A stretch of DNA of 14,800 nt, taken from positions 1 to 14,800 of the forward strand of contig CABUZI010000038.1 of assembly GCA_902496005.1 (NCBI GenBank), given 5' to 3'. Of this stretch, positions 7,865 through 13,643 are shown piece by piece; position 1 is the stretch's first letter; each line of letters opens with the position of its first letter. A model generated the notes under the pieces. It saw nothing but the letters and a program-made list of their open reading frames with translations, was not told the origin of the DNA and searched no databases. This stretch comes from an uncultured Collinsella sp. GTDB taxonomy: Bacteria; Actinomycetota; Coriobacteriia; Coriobacteriales; Coriobacteriaceae. A program made the position numbers and the translations under genes.

Positions 7865-7885
7865 AATGTTGACGTTGCCATTTTG
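7862..7885. promoter_or_regulatory. LacI-2 operator O1 (lacE side)
   Basis: A 24-bp palindrome with outer arms CAAAATG...CATTTTG and core ATGTTGACGTTGCCAT (7866-7881), centred on CG. On the opposite strand the core reads ATGGCAACGTCAACAT, one base from the second site at 7986. It touches the lacE -35, so bound repressor should block lacE transcription. Confidence 0.7.
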
Positions 7886-7985
7886 CGACACAAAAAAAGA
7901 CGCGAACCGGTGGTTCCTGTGCCTGCGAACCGTCGATTCCTTATGCGTAAACGTTTGAGCCGCCCGGTGGCTCTGTGTTTGCGCA

Positions 7986-8001
7986 ATGGCAACGTTAACA
8001 T
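7986..8001. promoter_or_regulatory. LacI-2 operator O2 (lacI-2 side)
   Basis: ATGGCAACGTTAACAT is the same motif as O1 with the orientation reversed, 120 bp away. Spacing of this size permits a repression loop or separate control of lacI-2. It shares the half-site ATGTTNACG with the LacI-1 operators, but its other half is ATGGCA instead of ATGAGC. The rest of 7804-8160 has only weak short palindromes, such as GAACC-GGT-GGTTC at 7904-7916, and no gene. Confidence 0.65.
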
Positions 8002-8160
8002 TTGGGAGCCAAAAGCCGTTTGGGGAAGCAAAAATGTCGGTGAACGGTAGGTTTTGGGTGGTGAGCGTATGGTGGGGGAGGCGTTGGATATACTTGAAGG
8101 CGTTAAAAATGACTGCGTAGGGTGCCACCAATGGCATCGTCGACATAGAAAGATCGACCT

Positions 8161-9165
8161 ATGGCCGCTGTTAAAAAATCGGTTTCCGTTAAGGATGTGG
8201 CGCGTCTCGCGGGCGTTTCGGAGCAGACAGTCTCGCGTACGGTGCACGATTCGCCCAGCGTGCGCCCCGAGACCAAGGAGCGCGTGCGTGCCGCCATGCG
8301 CGAGCTTGGCTATCGTCCTAACTTTGCCGGCCGGTCGCTGCGTCGCGGCAAGTTCAAGACCGTCGGCGTCGCCATGTTCAACATTACTGGCACCGGCAAC
8401 CTCGACCGTATGGAGGGCTTTGCCGCCGCCGCCGACAAACACGGCTACGCCATCACCCTCACTAAAGTAGATGGGCATCCGTATACCCTCGAGGGCGCAT
8501 CGTCGCGCATGAGCGCACTGCCGGTGGACGGCATGGTTGTGATTATGAACCGCATGCCGGCGGACTTTGGCACCTTTGAGCCGCTGCCCGGTATGCAGAC
8601 GGTGCTCGTTACCATGCTGGAGCACCCGCTCTGTTCAACGGTCGATAACGACCAGTTCGATTGCTCGCGCCAAGTGGTCGAGTACTTGCTGGGGCAGGGG
8701 CACAAGACCGTGCGCTTCATCTCGTGTCCCGAGCGCTCGCTTTCGGGCATGCGGCGCGAGGAAGGCTGGCGCGAGACATTGCGTGCGCATGGCATCGAGC
8801 CACCGCAGCTCGTGCGCGGCGACTGGACAGCGCAGAGTGGATATGCTGCCGGTCAGGCTCTGGCGGACGATCCGACCTGTACGGCCATTTATGCTTCCAA
8901 CGATGCCATGGCATATGGCTGCATCCGTGGGCTCGAGTCGCGCGGGAAGCGCGTGCCCCAGGACGTAAGCGTGGTGGGTGTTGACGATAGTTTGGGCGAT
9001 ATCGTGCCCGATCGTCGCCTGACCACGGTGCGCTTTGACAACAAACGCGTCGGCATGTGGGCGGTCGACAAGATAGCCGGCGCCGAGGGCGCTGCACCCG
9101 GTGTGGAGCACATGCTGTTTCCGGGCGTGCTCGTCGAGGGCGATACGGTGCGCGATGTACGCTAG
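8161..9165 (+). CDS. LacI-family transcriptional regulator (lacI-2)
   Basis: A 334-aa paralogue of lacI-1. Its N-terminal helix-turn-helix is VKDVARLAGVSEQTVSRTVH, its hinge YRPNFAGRSLRRG, and its effector domain includes VDGMVVIMNRMPADF, IYASNDAMAYG and VSVVGVDDS. Many effector-domain positions are shared with lacI-1 (for example the GDW...SGYA segment), so the two may bind similar phosphosugars. The specificity residue before Gln-Thr is Glu21, against Arg in lacI-1, which fits the different operators next to each gene. The start ATG has only a weak Shine-Dalgarno (GAAAGA, 8 nt upstream), consistent with a low-abundance repressor. It is divergent from lacE and lies 214 nt upstream of lacF; it probably represses lacE-lacG-2. 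Whether it also controls lacF is unclear, since no matching operator is seen there. Confidence 0.93.
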   Translation: MAAVKKSVSVKDVARLAGVSEQTVSRTVHDSPSVRPETKERVRAAMRELGYRPNFAGRSLRRGKFKTVGVAMFNITGTGNLDRMEGFAAAADKHGYAITLTKVDGHPYTLEGASSRMSALPVDGMVVIMNRMPADFGTFEPLPGMQTVLVTMLEHPLCSTVDNDQFDCSRQVVEYLLGQGHKTVRFISCPERSLSGMRREEGWRETLRAHGIEPPQLVRGDWTAQSGYAAGQALADDPTCTAIYASNDAMAYGCIRGLESRGKRVPQDVSVVGVDDSLGDIVPDRRLTTVRFDNKRVGMWAVDKIAGAEGAAPGVEHMLFPGVLVEGDTVRDVR

Positions 9166-9196
9166 GGCGCGGGTCTGTTTGGGTTGCCGCTAATTG

Positions 9197-9211
9197 TGTT
9201 CGATATTGTTC
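9197..9211. promoter_or_regulatory. Tandem TGTTC box upstream of lacF (distal)
   Basis: TGTTCGATATTGTTC contains two exact TGTTC boxes at a 10-bp period. It is nearly identical to 2899-2913 and similar to TGTTCGAATGTGTTC at 11209. Between it and the proximal box are two ACCGTTCA copies (about 9227 and 9249). Confidence 0.45.
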
Positions 9212-9278
9212 AGATTGGTTTAAAAACCGTTCACGGGCGAAAAGCGACCGTTCATAGCTCGAAATCACGTTTTGCGCT

Positions 9279-9308
9279 GTTCTTTTTTGTTTGAATGTTA
9301 TTGTTTCT
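9279..9308. promoter_or_regulatory. Tandem TGTTY boxes upstream of lacF (proximal)
   Basis: TGTTC at 9279-9283 and TGTTT at 9289-9293 are 10 bp apart, and another TGTTTC starts at 9303. The 12-mer TGTTCTTTTTTG is the reverse complement of part of the palindrome upstream of lacA (11163-11182), and TGTTTGAATGT (9289) matches TGTTCGAATGT upstream of lacA (11209). This is the most likely lacF control region; the core promoter is not clear, TTGCGC (9273) with TGTTAT (9297) at 18 nt being a weak candidate. Confidence 0.45.
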
Positions 9309-9379
9309 GTCATACACAACGCAGCGCGTATGCCCGGACGCGATGCTCTCCATTGGTTCATATGTGAAAGGAACGCAAT

Positions 9380-9718
9380 ATGGCAACCAAAGAAGAAATC
9401 TCGATGGTTGGATTCGAGATTGTCGCATACGCAGGTGACGCCCAGACCGATCTGCTTGCAGCGCTCGATGCTGCTCGCGAGGGTGACTTTGAGAAGGCCG
9501 AACAGCTGCACAAGGATGCCAGCGATGCACTTATCGGCGCCCACGACACGCAGACCAAGCTGCTTTCGCAGGAGGCCGGCGGTGGCGAGATGGAGATGAC
9601 CTTCATCATGGCTCACGCTCAGGACACTCTCATGACCACTATGATCCTGGAGAAGCAGGCCCGCTTTACCATCGATGCCTACAAGCGCATCGCTGAGCTC
9701 GAGGCCAAGCTCGCCTAA
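9380..9718 (+). CDS. lacF: PTS lactose-specific EIIA (LacF)
   Basis: Soluble 112-aa phosphocarrier that takes phosphate from HPr and passes it to the EIIB domain of LacE. It is all-helical and works as a trimer in this family. His79, in MAHAQDTLM, matches the phosphorylated His78 of known LacF, and Asp82 matches the conserved metal-binding Asp at the trimer axis. The opening EEISMVGFEIVAYAGDAQ is typical. The start has AAAGGA 7 nt upstream. The gene stands alone with its own leader and terminator rather than beside lacE, unusual compared with the lacFE order in lactococci. It is the only EIIA in the window, so it may serve both the lacE system and the partner of the left-hand EIIC. Its leader shares TGTTYGAATGT and ATGCCCGGAC with that of lacA, so the two are probably co-regulated. 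Confidence 0.96.
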   Translation: MATKEEISMVGFEIVAYAGDAQTDLLAALDAAREGDFEKAEQLHKDASDALIGAHDTQTKLLSQEAGGGEMEMTFIMAHAQDTLMTTMILEKQARFTIDAYKRIAELEAKLA

Positions 9719-9745
9719 CGAGCCCTCACAACCAAGTTCCCTTCC

Positions 9746-9778
9746 AAAAGCCCTGCCGCACCCGCGACAGGGCTTTTT
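9746..9778 (+). terminator. Rho-independent terminator of lacF
   Basis: AAAAGCCCTG (9746-9755), a 12-nt loop, then CAGGGCTTTTT (9768-9778), ending in a T-run, 27 nt after the lacF stop. The flanking A and T runs could also let it work in reverse. Confidence 0.92.
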
Positions 9779-9791
9779 CTGTCCTCCTCCA

Positions 9792-9858
9792 AGTTGCGGT
9801 GAAATAAGGACTGAATAGGGGACGGCGGGCGCAAAACAATCCCTATTCCACCGCAACT
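9792..9858. repeat. Large intergenic inverted repeat
   Basis: AGTTGCGGTGAAATA (9792-9806) pairs with TATTCCACCGCAACT (9844-9858) with one mismatch. A nested pair AATAGGG (9814-9820) / CCCTATT (9841-9847) competes for part of the same right arm, so two alternative folds are possible. There is no U-tract. It is probably a dispersed palindromic repeat, not a terminator. Confidence 0.6.
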
Positions 9859-9870
9859 CATCCCGAGATA

Positions 9871-9909
9871 GTCATTGGGGACGTTCTTAAACGACTGGTC
9901 ATTGGGGAC
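9871..9909. repeat. GTCATTGGGGAC direct repeat (REP-like)
   Basis: The 12-mer GTCATTGGGGAC occurs at 9871-9882 and 9898-9909, a 27-bp period. A partial relative, ATGGGGACAG, is at 4483-4492, after the lacG-2 terminator. Similar GGGGAC-containing repeats accompany REP-associated transposases in other bacteria; no such gene is in this window, so the link is tentative. Confidence 0.45.
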
Positions 9910-10002
9910 AGTCTTGGTGCGCTCCGTTGGTCCTCCCGTTCGATTTTTGCTCGGTGGGTATACTTTCTTTCGCATTAAACGCCGGAATGAGGAGGTATCC
10001 AA

Positions 10003-11025
10003 ATGCCGGATAACGGGTCAATACAAAAAAGAGACGCGCACGAGATGACTCATGGGCGTCCTGTCCAGATAACCGAGCACACGACAGTAACCGAGCTGCA
10101 GCCCAGCCTGTCCGATGTCGTGTGCGCAAACAAAAAGCTGCAGATCGGTATCATCGTTGCGCTCGTGGTGCTGGCGTTGCTGTCGGGCTTTGTAGCTCGT
10201 CCGCATTTCGCCGATACCAAAACTTGGGACTCCACCATCGAGGTTATCGACCAAAAGAAAGGCAACGTTTTGGCGCTCACGGCTTCATGCGTTGCTCTAT
10301 CTGCGGGTATTACGGCGCTGCCGGGTGATACGGGAACGCCGGTTGCCGAGGAGCTCGCGCAGCTTTCAGGCAACCTTGGTATCGTGCTTGCCGTGCTATA
10401 CCTAGAGAAATATTTGCTCACGATTTTGTGGTCGGTTGGCTTGGGCATCTTAATCCCGTTTGCGTTGGTGCTCTTTGCGGTGTCGCTCGGCATTCACGGG
10501 CGCTGGAGCACGAGCGCTGTCCTGCGCCGCGTGGCGACTCGCGTGCTGGTGGTCGCCATGATCGGAATGGCCTTGGTGCCTGCAAGTGTATGGGTGTCGC
10601 AGAAGGTCGATGAAACGTATCGCGTAAGTATTGAGCAAGCTGAGCAAAAGGCTGCGGACGCAGCCGACACCACGGACAAGTCAGCCGAGACCAGCTCAAA
10701 ATCGAACAAGAAAAAATCCGAGGCCACGGAGTCAAAAAACGTGCTCGAGCAGTTGACCGATGGGGCATCGAGCCTTGTCACGTCGGTAACCAGTGGTGCC
10801 AAGCAGATGACCGACGAGATCGTGCAGCAGGTGACCGACCTCATCGAAGGCGTCATCGTGATGATCGTGACCTCGTGTGTGATTCCTCTACTGGTGCTCG
10901 TGGCGTTCCTATGGCTAGGACACGTGCTGCTGGGGATCGATATCTCCGGTCCCGCGAACTATCTGACGGGTCGTTTCTTGAGCGCTCCGTCCAGACATGC
11001 CAAGAAGAGCGGGCAGTCTGAGTAG
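10003..11025 (+). CDS. Uncharacterised polytopic membrane protein
   Basis: A 340-aa protein of a family I recognise only as hypothetical membrane proteins; I assign no function. A hydrophilic N-terminus (1-45) is followed by about six hydrophobic segments: near 47-65, 88-106, two between about 122 and 166, 183-203, and 283-312. The conserved-looking stretch ALTASCVALSAGITALPGD...EYL/EKYLLT lies in the first half. Residues of about 213-245 are low-complexity, charged and rich in Ser, Lys, Ala and Asp (DTTDKSAETSSKSNKKK), probably an exposed loop, followed by an amphipathic region before the last hydrophobic segment. The start is well supported by AGGAGG 7 nt upstream. Upstream, TATACT (9959-9964) could be a -10, without a good -35. 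It has its own terminator and sits between lacF and lacA, but nothing in its sequence ties it to lactose use. Confidence 0.85.
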   Translation: MPDNGSIQKRDAHEMTHGRPVQITEHTTVTELQPSLSDVVCANKKLQIGIIVALVVLALLSGFVARPHFADTKTWDSTIEVIDQKKGNVLALTASCVALSAGITALPGDTGTPVAEELAQLSGNLGIVLAVLYLEKYLLTILWSVGLGILIPFALVLFAVSLGIHGRWSTSAVLRRVATRVLVVAMIGMALVPASVWVSQKVDETYRVSIEQAEQKAADAADTTDKSAETSSKSNKKKSEATESKNVLEQLTDGASSLVTSVTSGAKQMTDEIVQQVTDLIEGVIVMIVTSCVIPLLVLVAFLWLGHVLLGIDISGPANYLTGRFLSAPSRHAKKSGQSE

Positions 11026-11059
11026 GCGGCAAAGCGATCTTTGGAAGATCAACCGTGAG

Positions 11060-11100
11060 AAGGGCGGACGAGACACGTTCTCGGCCGCCCTTTTGTTTGT
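11060..11100 (+). terminator. Rho-independent terminator after membrane protein
   Basis: AAGGGCGG (11060-11067) pairs with CCGCCCTT (11085-11092), followed by TTGTTTGT; an inner GAGA/TCTC pair extends the fold. It starts 35 nt after the stop codon. Confidence 0.85.
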
Positions 11101-11162
11101 TGAACACATGGTCGCTACGTCCGTGCCCAGTCCAAACGGTCAGCAATCATCTGTGAATGGTA

Positions 11163-11182
11163 TTTGTTCAAAAAAGAACAAA
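11163..11182. promoter_or_regulatory. TTTGTTC/GAACAAA palindrome upstream of lacA
   Basis: A perfect 7-bp inverted repeat, TTTGTTC (11163-11169) and GAACAAA (11176-11182), separated by six A. Part of it (CAAAAAAGAACA) is the reverse complement of the lacF upstream 12-mer at 9279-9290. It is probably an operator of the regulator that controls both genes. Confidence 0.5.
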
Positions 11183-11198
11183 GATAAACAAATAGTTG

Positions 11199-11238
11199 TT
11201 GCAGTTAGTGTTCGAATGTGTTCAAATAAACATGAACA
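11199..11238 (+). promoter_or_regulatory. Probable lacA promoter with TGTTC boxes
   Basis: A weak -35 TTGCAG (11199-11204) and a -10 TCAAAT (11222-11227) are spaced by 17 nt. TGTTC boxes at 11209 and 11219 (10-bp period) lie inside this promoter, and TGTTCA (11219-11224) also forms an inverted repeat with TGAACA (11233-11238). A regulator bound here would block polymerase. Further downstream ATGCCCGGAC (11259-11268) is shared with the lacF leader (9331-9340). Confidence 0.45.
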
Positions 11239-11332
11239 GTGAAGAACCGCACATTCAGATGCCCGGACCTGAACGCGATTCAACACTTCCAAACAGAAAC
11301 TACGCACCTGCGTATCTCTCAAGGAGGATGTC

Positions 11333-11761
11333 ATGAGGGTTGTAATCGCTTCCGATGCCGACGGTATGTCGATGAAGGAGTCCATCAAGGAGATGCTCAT
11401 CGCCGACGGTCACGAGGTCGTCGACTATTCCGAGACCCCTGCCGCGGACTTTGTCGATTCCGCGACCGCCGTTGCCAAGGACCTGCTGGAGCACAAGGAT
11501 TCCCAGGGCTTCGCATTCGATAAGTACGGCGTCGGCTCCTATATGGCCGCCGTCAAGATCAAGGGCATGGTCGTCGCCAACATTTCCGACGAGCGTTCCG
11601 CCTACATGACCCGCGAGCACAACGGCTCGCGCATGGTCACCATGGGCCCGGGCGTTGTGGGCACCGAGGTCGCCAAGAAGATCGCCCGCGAGTTCCTGCG
11701 TGCACAGTACGCCGGCGGCCGTCACCAGATCCGTGTCGACATGCTCAACAAGATGGCCTAA
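11333..11761 (+). CDS. lacA: Galactose-6-phosphate isomerase subunit LacA
   Basis: 142-aa subunit of the heteromeric LacAB isomerase (RpiB/LacA/LacB family), which converts galactose-6-phosphate to tagatose-6-phosphate in the cytoplasm. The length equals that of known LacA. The segments DERSAYMTREHNGSRM (with His96) and the C-terminal GGRHQIRVDMLNKM are hallmarks of LacA. The region DKYGVGSYMAAVKIKG stands where LacB has its active-site CGTGIG loop, as expected for this subunit. A strong Shine-Dalgarno AAGGAGG lies 5 nt upstream of the ATG. It is the first gene of lacA-lacB-lacX-lacC, with a 307-nt upstream region carrying the previous gene's terminator and TGTTC boxes. Codons are strongly biased to C-ending forms, which suggests high expression. 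Confidence 0.97.
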   Translation: MRVVIASDADGMSMKESIKEMLIADGHEVVDYSETPAADFVDSATAVAKDLLEHKDSQGFAFDKYGVGSYMAAVKIKGMVVANISDERSAYMTREHNGSRMVTMGPGVVGTEVAKKIAREFLRAQYAGGRHQIRVDMLNKMA

Positions 11762-11824
11762 CGAGAGCCACCGAGAACTCGAACTTCTACCTCAACTTGT
11801 GAATTCAGACGAAAGGACGTTCTG

Positions 11825-12349
11825 ATGAAGAAGACCATCGCAATCGGTTGCGACCATATCGTTACGGACGAGAAGATCTATCTGGCCGACCGCCTGGAGC
11901 AGGCTGGCTACAAGGTGCTCGACTGCGGCACCTACAGCCACACCCGTACGCACTATCCCATCTACGGTAAGGCCGTGGGCGAGGCTGTTGCCAGCGGCAA
12001 GGCCGACTTTGGCGTGGCCCTGTGCGGTACCGGCATCGGCATCACCAACGCCGTCAACAAGGTTCCCGGCGCCCGCTGCGCCCTGGTCCGCGACATGACC
12101 TCTGCCCTGTATGCCCGTCGCGAGCTCAATGCCAACATCGTGGGCTTTGGCGGCAAGATCACCGGCGAGTTCCTGATGGCCGATATCATGCTTGCCTTCC
12201 TGGAGGAGCCCTACGAGAAGACCCCCGAGCACGATGCCCTGATCGCCAAGATCGATGCCTGCAATAAGGCCGACGCCGAGGCTCAGGCTGACCCGCGCTT
12301 CTTTGACGAGTTCCTCGAGAAGTGGGACCGCGGCGAATACCACGACTAA
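11825..12349 (+). CDS. lacB: Galactose-6-phosphate isomerase subunit LacB
   Basis: 174-aa partner of LacA. It begins MKKTIAIGCDHIVTDEK and contains TRTHYPIYGKAVGE, the catalytic-loop Cys67 in CGTGIGITNAVN, then VRDMTSALYARRELNANIVGFGGKI and the signature C-terminus FFDEFLEKWDRGEYHD, essentially as in staphylococcal LacB. Together with LacA it forms the active isomerase that feeds the tagatose-6-phosphate pathway. GAAAGGAC lies 6 nt upstream of the start; the gap from lacA is 63 nt, with no terminator between them. Directly after the stop codon is a GGAGG with no usable start behind it, followed by the 12-bp palindromic repeat at 12354. Confidence 0.97.
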   Translation: MKKTIAIGCDHIVTDEKIYLADRLEQAGYKVLDCGTYSHTRTHYPIYGKAVGEAVASGKADFGVALCGTGIGITNAVNKVPGARCALVRDMTSALYARRELNANIVGFGGKITGEFLMADIMLAFLEEPYEKTPEHDALIAKIDACNKADAEAQADPRFFDEFLEKWDRGEYHD

Positions 12350-12352
12350 GGA

Positions 12353-12397
12353 GGTTACGCGGTTTTACCAAACCGCGTAACGGGTCGACGCTGCGCG
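12353..12397. repeat. TACC-loop palindromic repeat, copy 1 (after lacB)
   Basis: GTTACGCGGTTT (12354-12365), loop TACC, AAACCGCGTAAC (12370-12381): a perfect 12-bp hairpin, then GGTCGACGCTGCGCG (12383-12397). Positions 12353-12374 are identical to 14580-14601 after lacC, and the GGTCGACGCTGCGCG flank also recurs there. No U-tract follows, so it is a dispersed repeat rather than an intrinsic terminator. Confidence 0.75.
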
Positions 12398-12708
12398 ACG
12401 CTCGCTGACGTTGAGGGTGCCTGTGGGGTTACCGCTGTTGTTGCGAAGCGTTCTGGTACGGCAAGTTGCTCCGATAACACGTTTGCTTGCTGAGCTTGTG
12501 TGCTTCGCTCTTGGCGGTACTCGGCATTCTGCAGCTTTTCAATTGACGGCTCGCGTTTCTGTAATGGGGCGCGGGCCAGTTTTCTATCAGCCCAATTGGC
12601 TTGGCGTGCATTGTTCTTTTGCGTGCGGCGCCGCCTCATTACCTTTGTGCTAAAGGCACGGCGTTCGCAATGGATCGTGCAAGATGATATGTGAAGGAGA
12701 AGATTCCC
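12398..12708. other. Non-coding gap between lacB and lacX
   Basis: This 311-nt stretch holds no convincing gene, promoter or terminator. Short open frames on both strands lack Shine-Dalgarno sites and recognisable products. CTGACGTTGA near 12406 resembles CTGACGTTCA near 14667 in the second repeat copy, so part of the stretch may be a decayed version of that element. The lacX Shine-Dalgarno (GAAGGAGA, 12693-12700) is at its right end. Confidence 0.5.
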
Positions 12709-13590
12709 ATGGAGTTTGTTCTTGATAACGGTTCTATTCGTGTGGCACTGAGCACGGCTGGCGGATCGTTCACTTCGATTAAAACCAACGGTCGCGAGTA
12801 CCTGTGGCAGGGCGACCCGGCGGTCTGGTCGGGCCAGGCACCCATTTGCTTCCCGATCTGCGGCGGCCTTCGTGACGGTCACGCAATGACCATGGGCGGC
12901 CGCGAGGTAAAGCTCGCCCGCCACGGTTTTGCGCGCAAGCAGGAGTGGAAGCTCGAGGAACAGAGCGACAACATGGTTGCGCTGAGCCTAAGCTCTGCCG
13001 ACCATGCCGAGTTGCTCGAGCAGTACCCGTATCCGTTTAAGATCGTTGCTCGTTACACGATCGATTCGGAAAAGGTGAACGTGTCCTACGAGGTGACCAA
13101 TGAGGGCACCGAGGACATGCCATTCTTTGTGGGCGGTCACCCCGGCTTTAAGTGCCCGCTCGACGAGGGTGAGCCCTATGACGACTATGAGCTCCGTTTT
13201 GAGCAGCGCGAGGCCGACGAGCTGTGTACTGCCGTTCCCTCGACGGGCCTGATTGATGTTGAGCATCGCAGCAAGAACCCGATGGTCGGCCACGACTTGC
13301 CGCTTACCCACGAACTCTTCGACTTCGCGGAGACCATCTTTGACGTGCTTGAGAGCCGCGTGGTTACGCTGACCAAGAAAACTGAGGACAAGGGCGTGCG
13401 CCTGACGTTCCCCGATATGCCGTACCTGATTGTGTGGAGCAAGCCCGAGGGCGACTTTGTGGCTGTTGAACCGTGGGGCGGCCTGTCCACCTGCTCCGAC
13501 GAGGACGATATTCTGGAGCACAAGCGTGGCTGCCTGGTTGCCAAGCCGGGGGAGACCGTTACCCGCGGCTTTGAGATCGAGATCCTTTAA
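12709..13590 (+). CDS. lacX: LacX-like aldose 1-epimerase family protein
   Basis: A 293-aa beta-sandwich protein of the galactose mutarotase superfamily, LacX-like branch. Such proteins interconvert sugar anomers, possibly phosphosugars; the true substrate of LacX is not established. Visible family residues are Arg55 in CGGLRDG, His72 in RHGFAR, His144 in GGHPGF and the likely catalytic base Glu254 in VAVEPWGGL. An upstream GTG at 12691 overlaps the Shine-Dalgarno GAAGGAGA, so the ATG at 12709 (8-nt spacing) is the start. It lies between lacB and lacC; in Lactococcus lactis lacX ends the lac operon, so the association is conserved although the order differs. The 359-nt gap from lacB may mean its own weak promoter. 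Confidence 0.9.
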   Translation: MEFVLDNGSIRVALSTAGGSFTSIKTNGREYLWQGDPAVWSGQAPICFPICGGLRDGHAMTMGGREVKLARHGFARKQEWKLEEQSDNMVALSLSSADHAELLEQYPYPFKIVARYTIDSEKVNVSYEVTNEGTEDMPFFVGGHPGFKCPLDEGEPYDDYELRFEQREADELCTAVPSTGLIDVEHRSKNPMVGHDLPLTHELFDFAETIFDVLESRVVTLTKKTEDKGVRLTFPDMPYLIVWSKPEGDFVAVEPWGGLSTCSDEDDILEHKRGCLVAKPGETVTRGFEIEIL

Positions 13591-13607
13591 CGAGTTATCG
13601 TATGTTT

Positions 13608-13627
13608 GGGGCGGGTCATGCCGCCCC
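13608..13627. other. Stem-loop next to lacC ribosome-binding site
   Basis: GGGGCGG (13608-13614), loop GTCATG, CCGCCCC (13621-13627): a perfect 7-bp GC stem in the lacX-lacC gap, ending 5 nt before the lacC Shine-Dalgarno AGGAG. There is no U-tract. It could protect the downstream mRNA or affect ribosome loading (inference). Confidence 0.6.
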
Positions 13628-13643
13628 GGAACAGGAGTTCAAT

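Noticed and set aside
8717..9856. 379-codon minus-strand frame across lacI-2, lacF and the lacF terminator
   Set aside because: It covers two well-supported genes and a terminator on the other strand and shows no coherent protein.
9871..9909. Possible CRISPR array
   Set aside because: There are only two 12-bp copies with a 15-bp spacer and no further units or cas genes; it is better read as a short direct repeat.
12691..12708. GTG at 12691 as lacX start
   Set aside because: It overlaps the Shine-Dalgarno that serves the ATG at 12709, and the extra six residues are not family-like.
12355..12924. 189-codon minus-strand and 80-codon plus-strand frames in the lacB-lacX gap
   Set aside because: They have no ribosome-binding site or known motif, and they overlap repeats and the lacX start.
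13602..13643. ATG at 13602 as lacC start
   Set aside because: It adds 14 residues encoded by a hairpin; the MILTVTMNPS start with AGGAG upstream matches known LacC.
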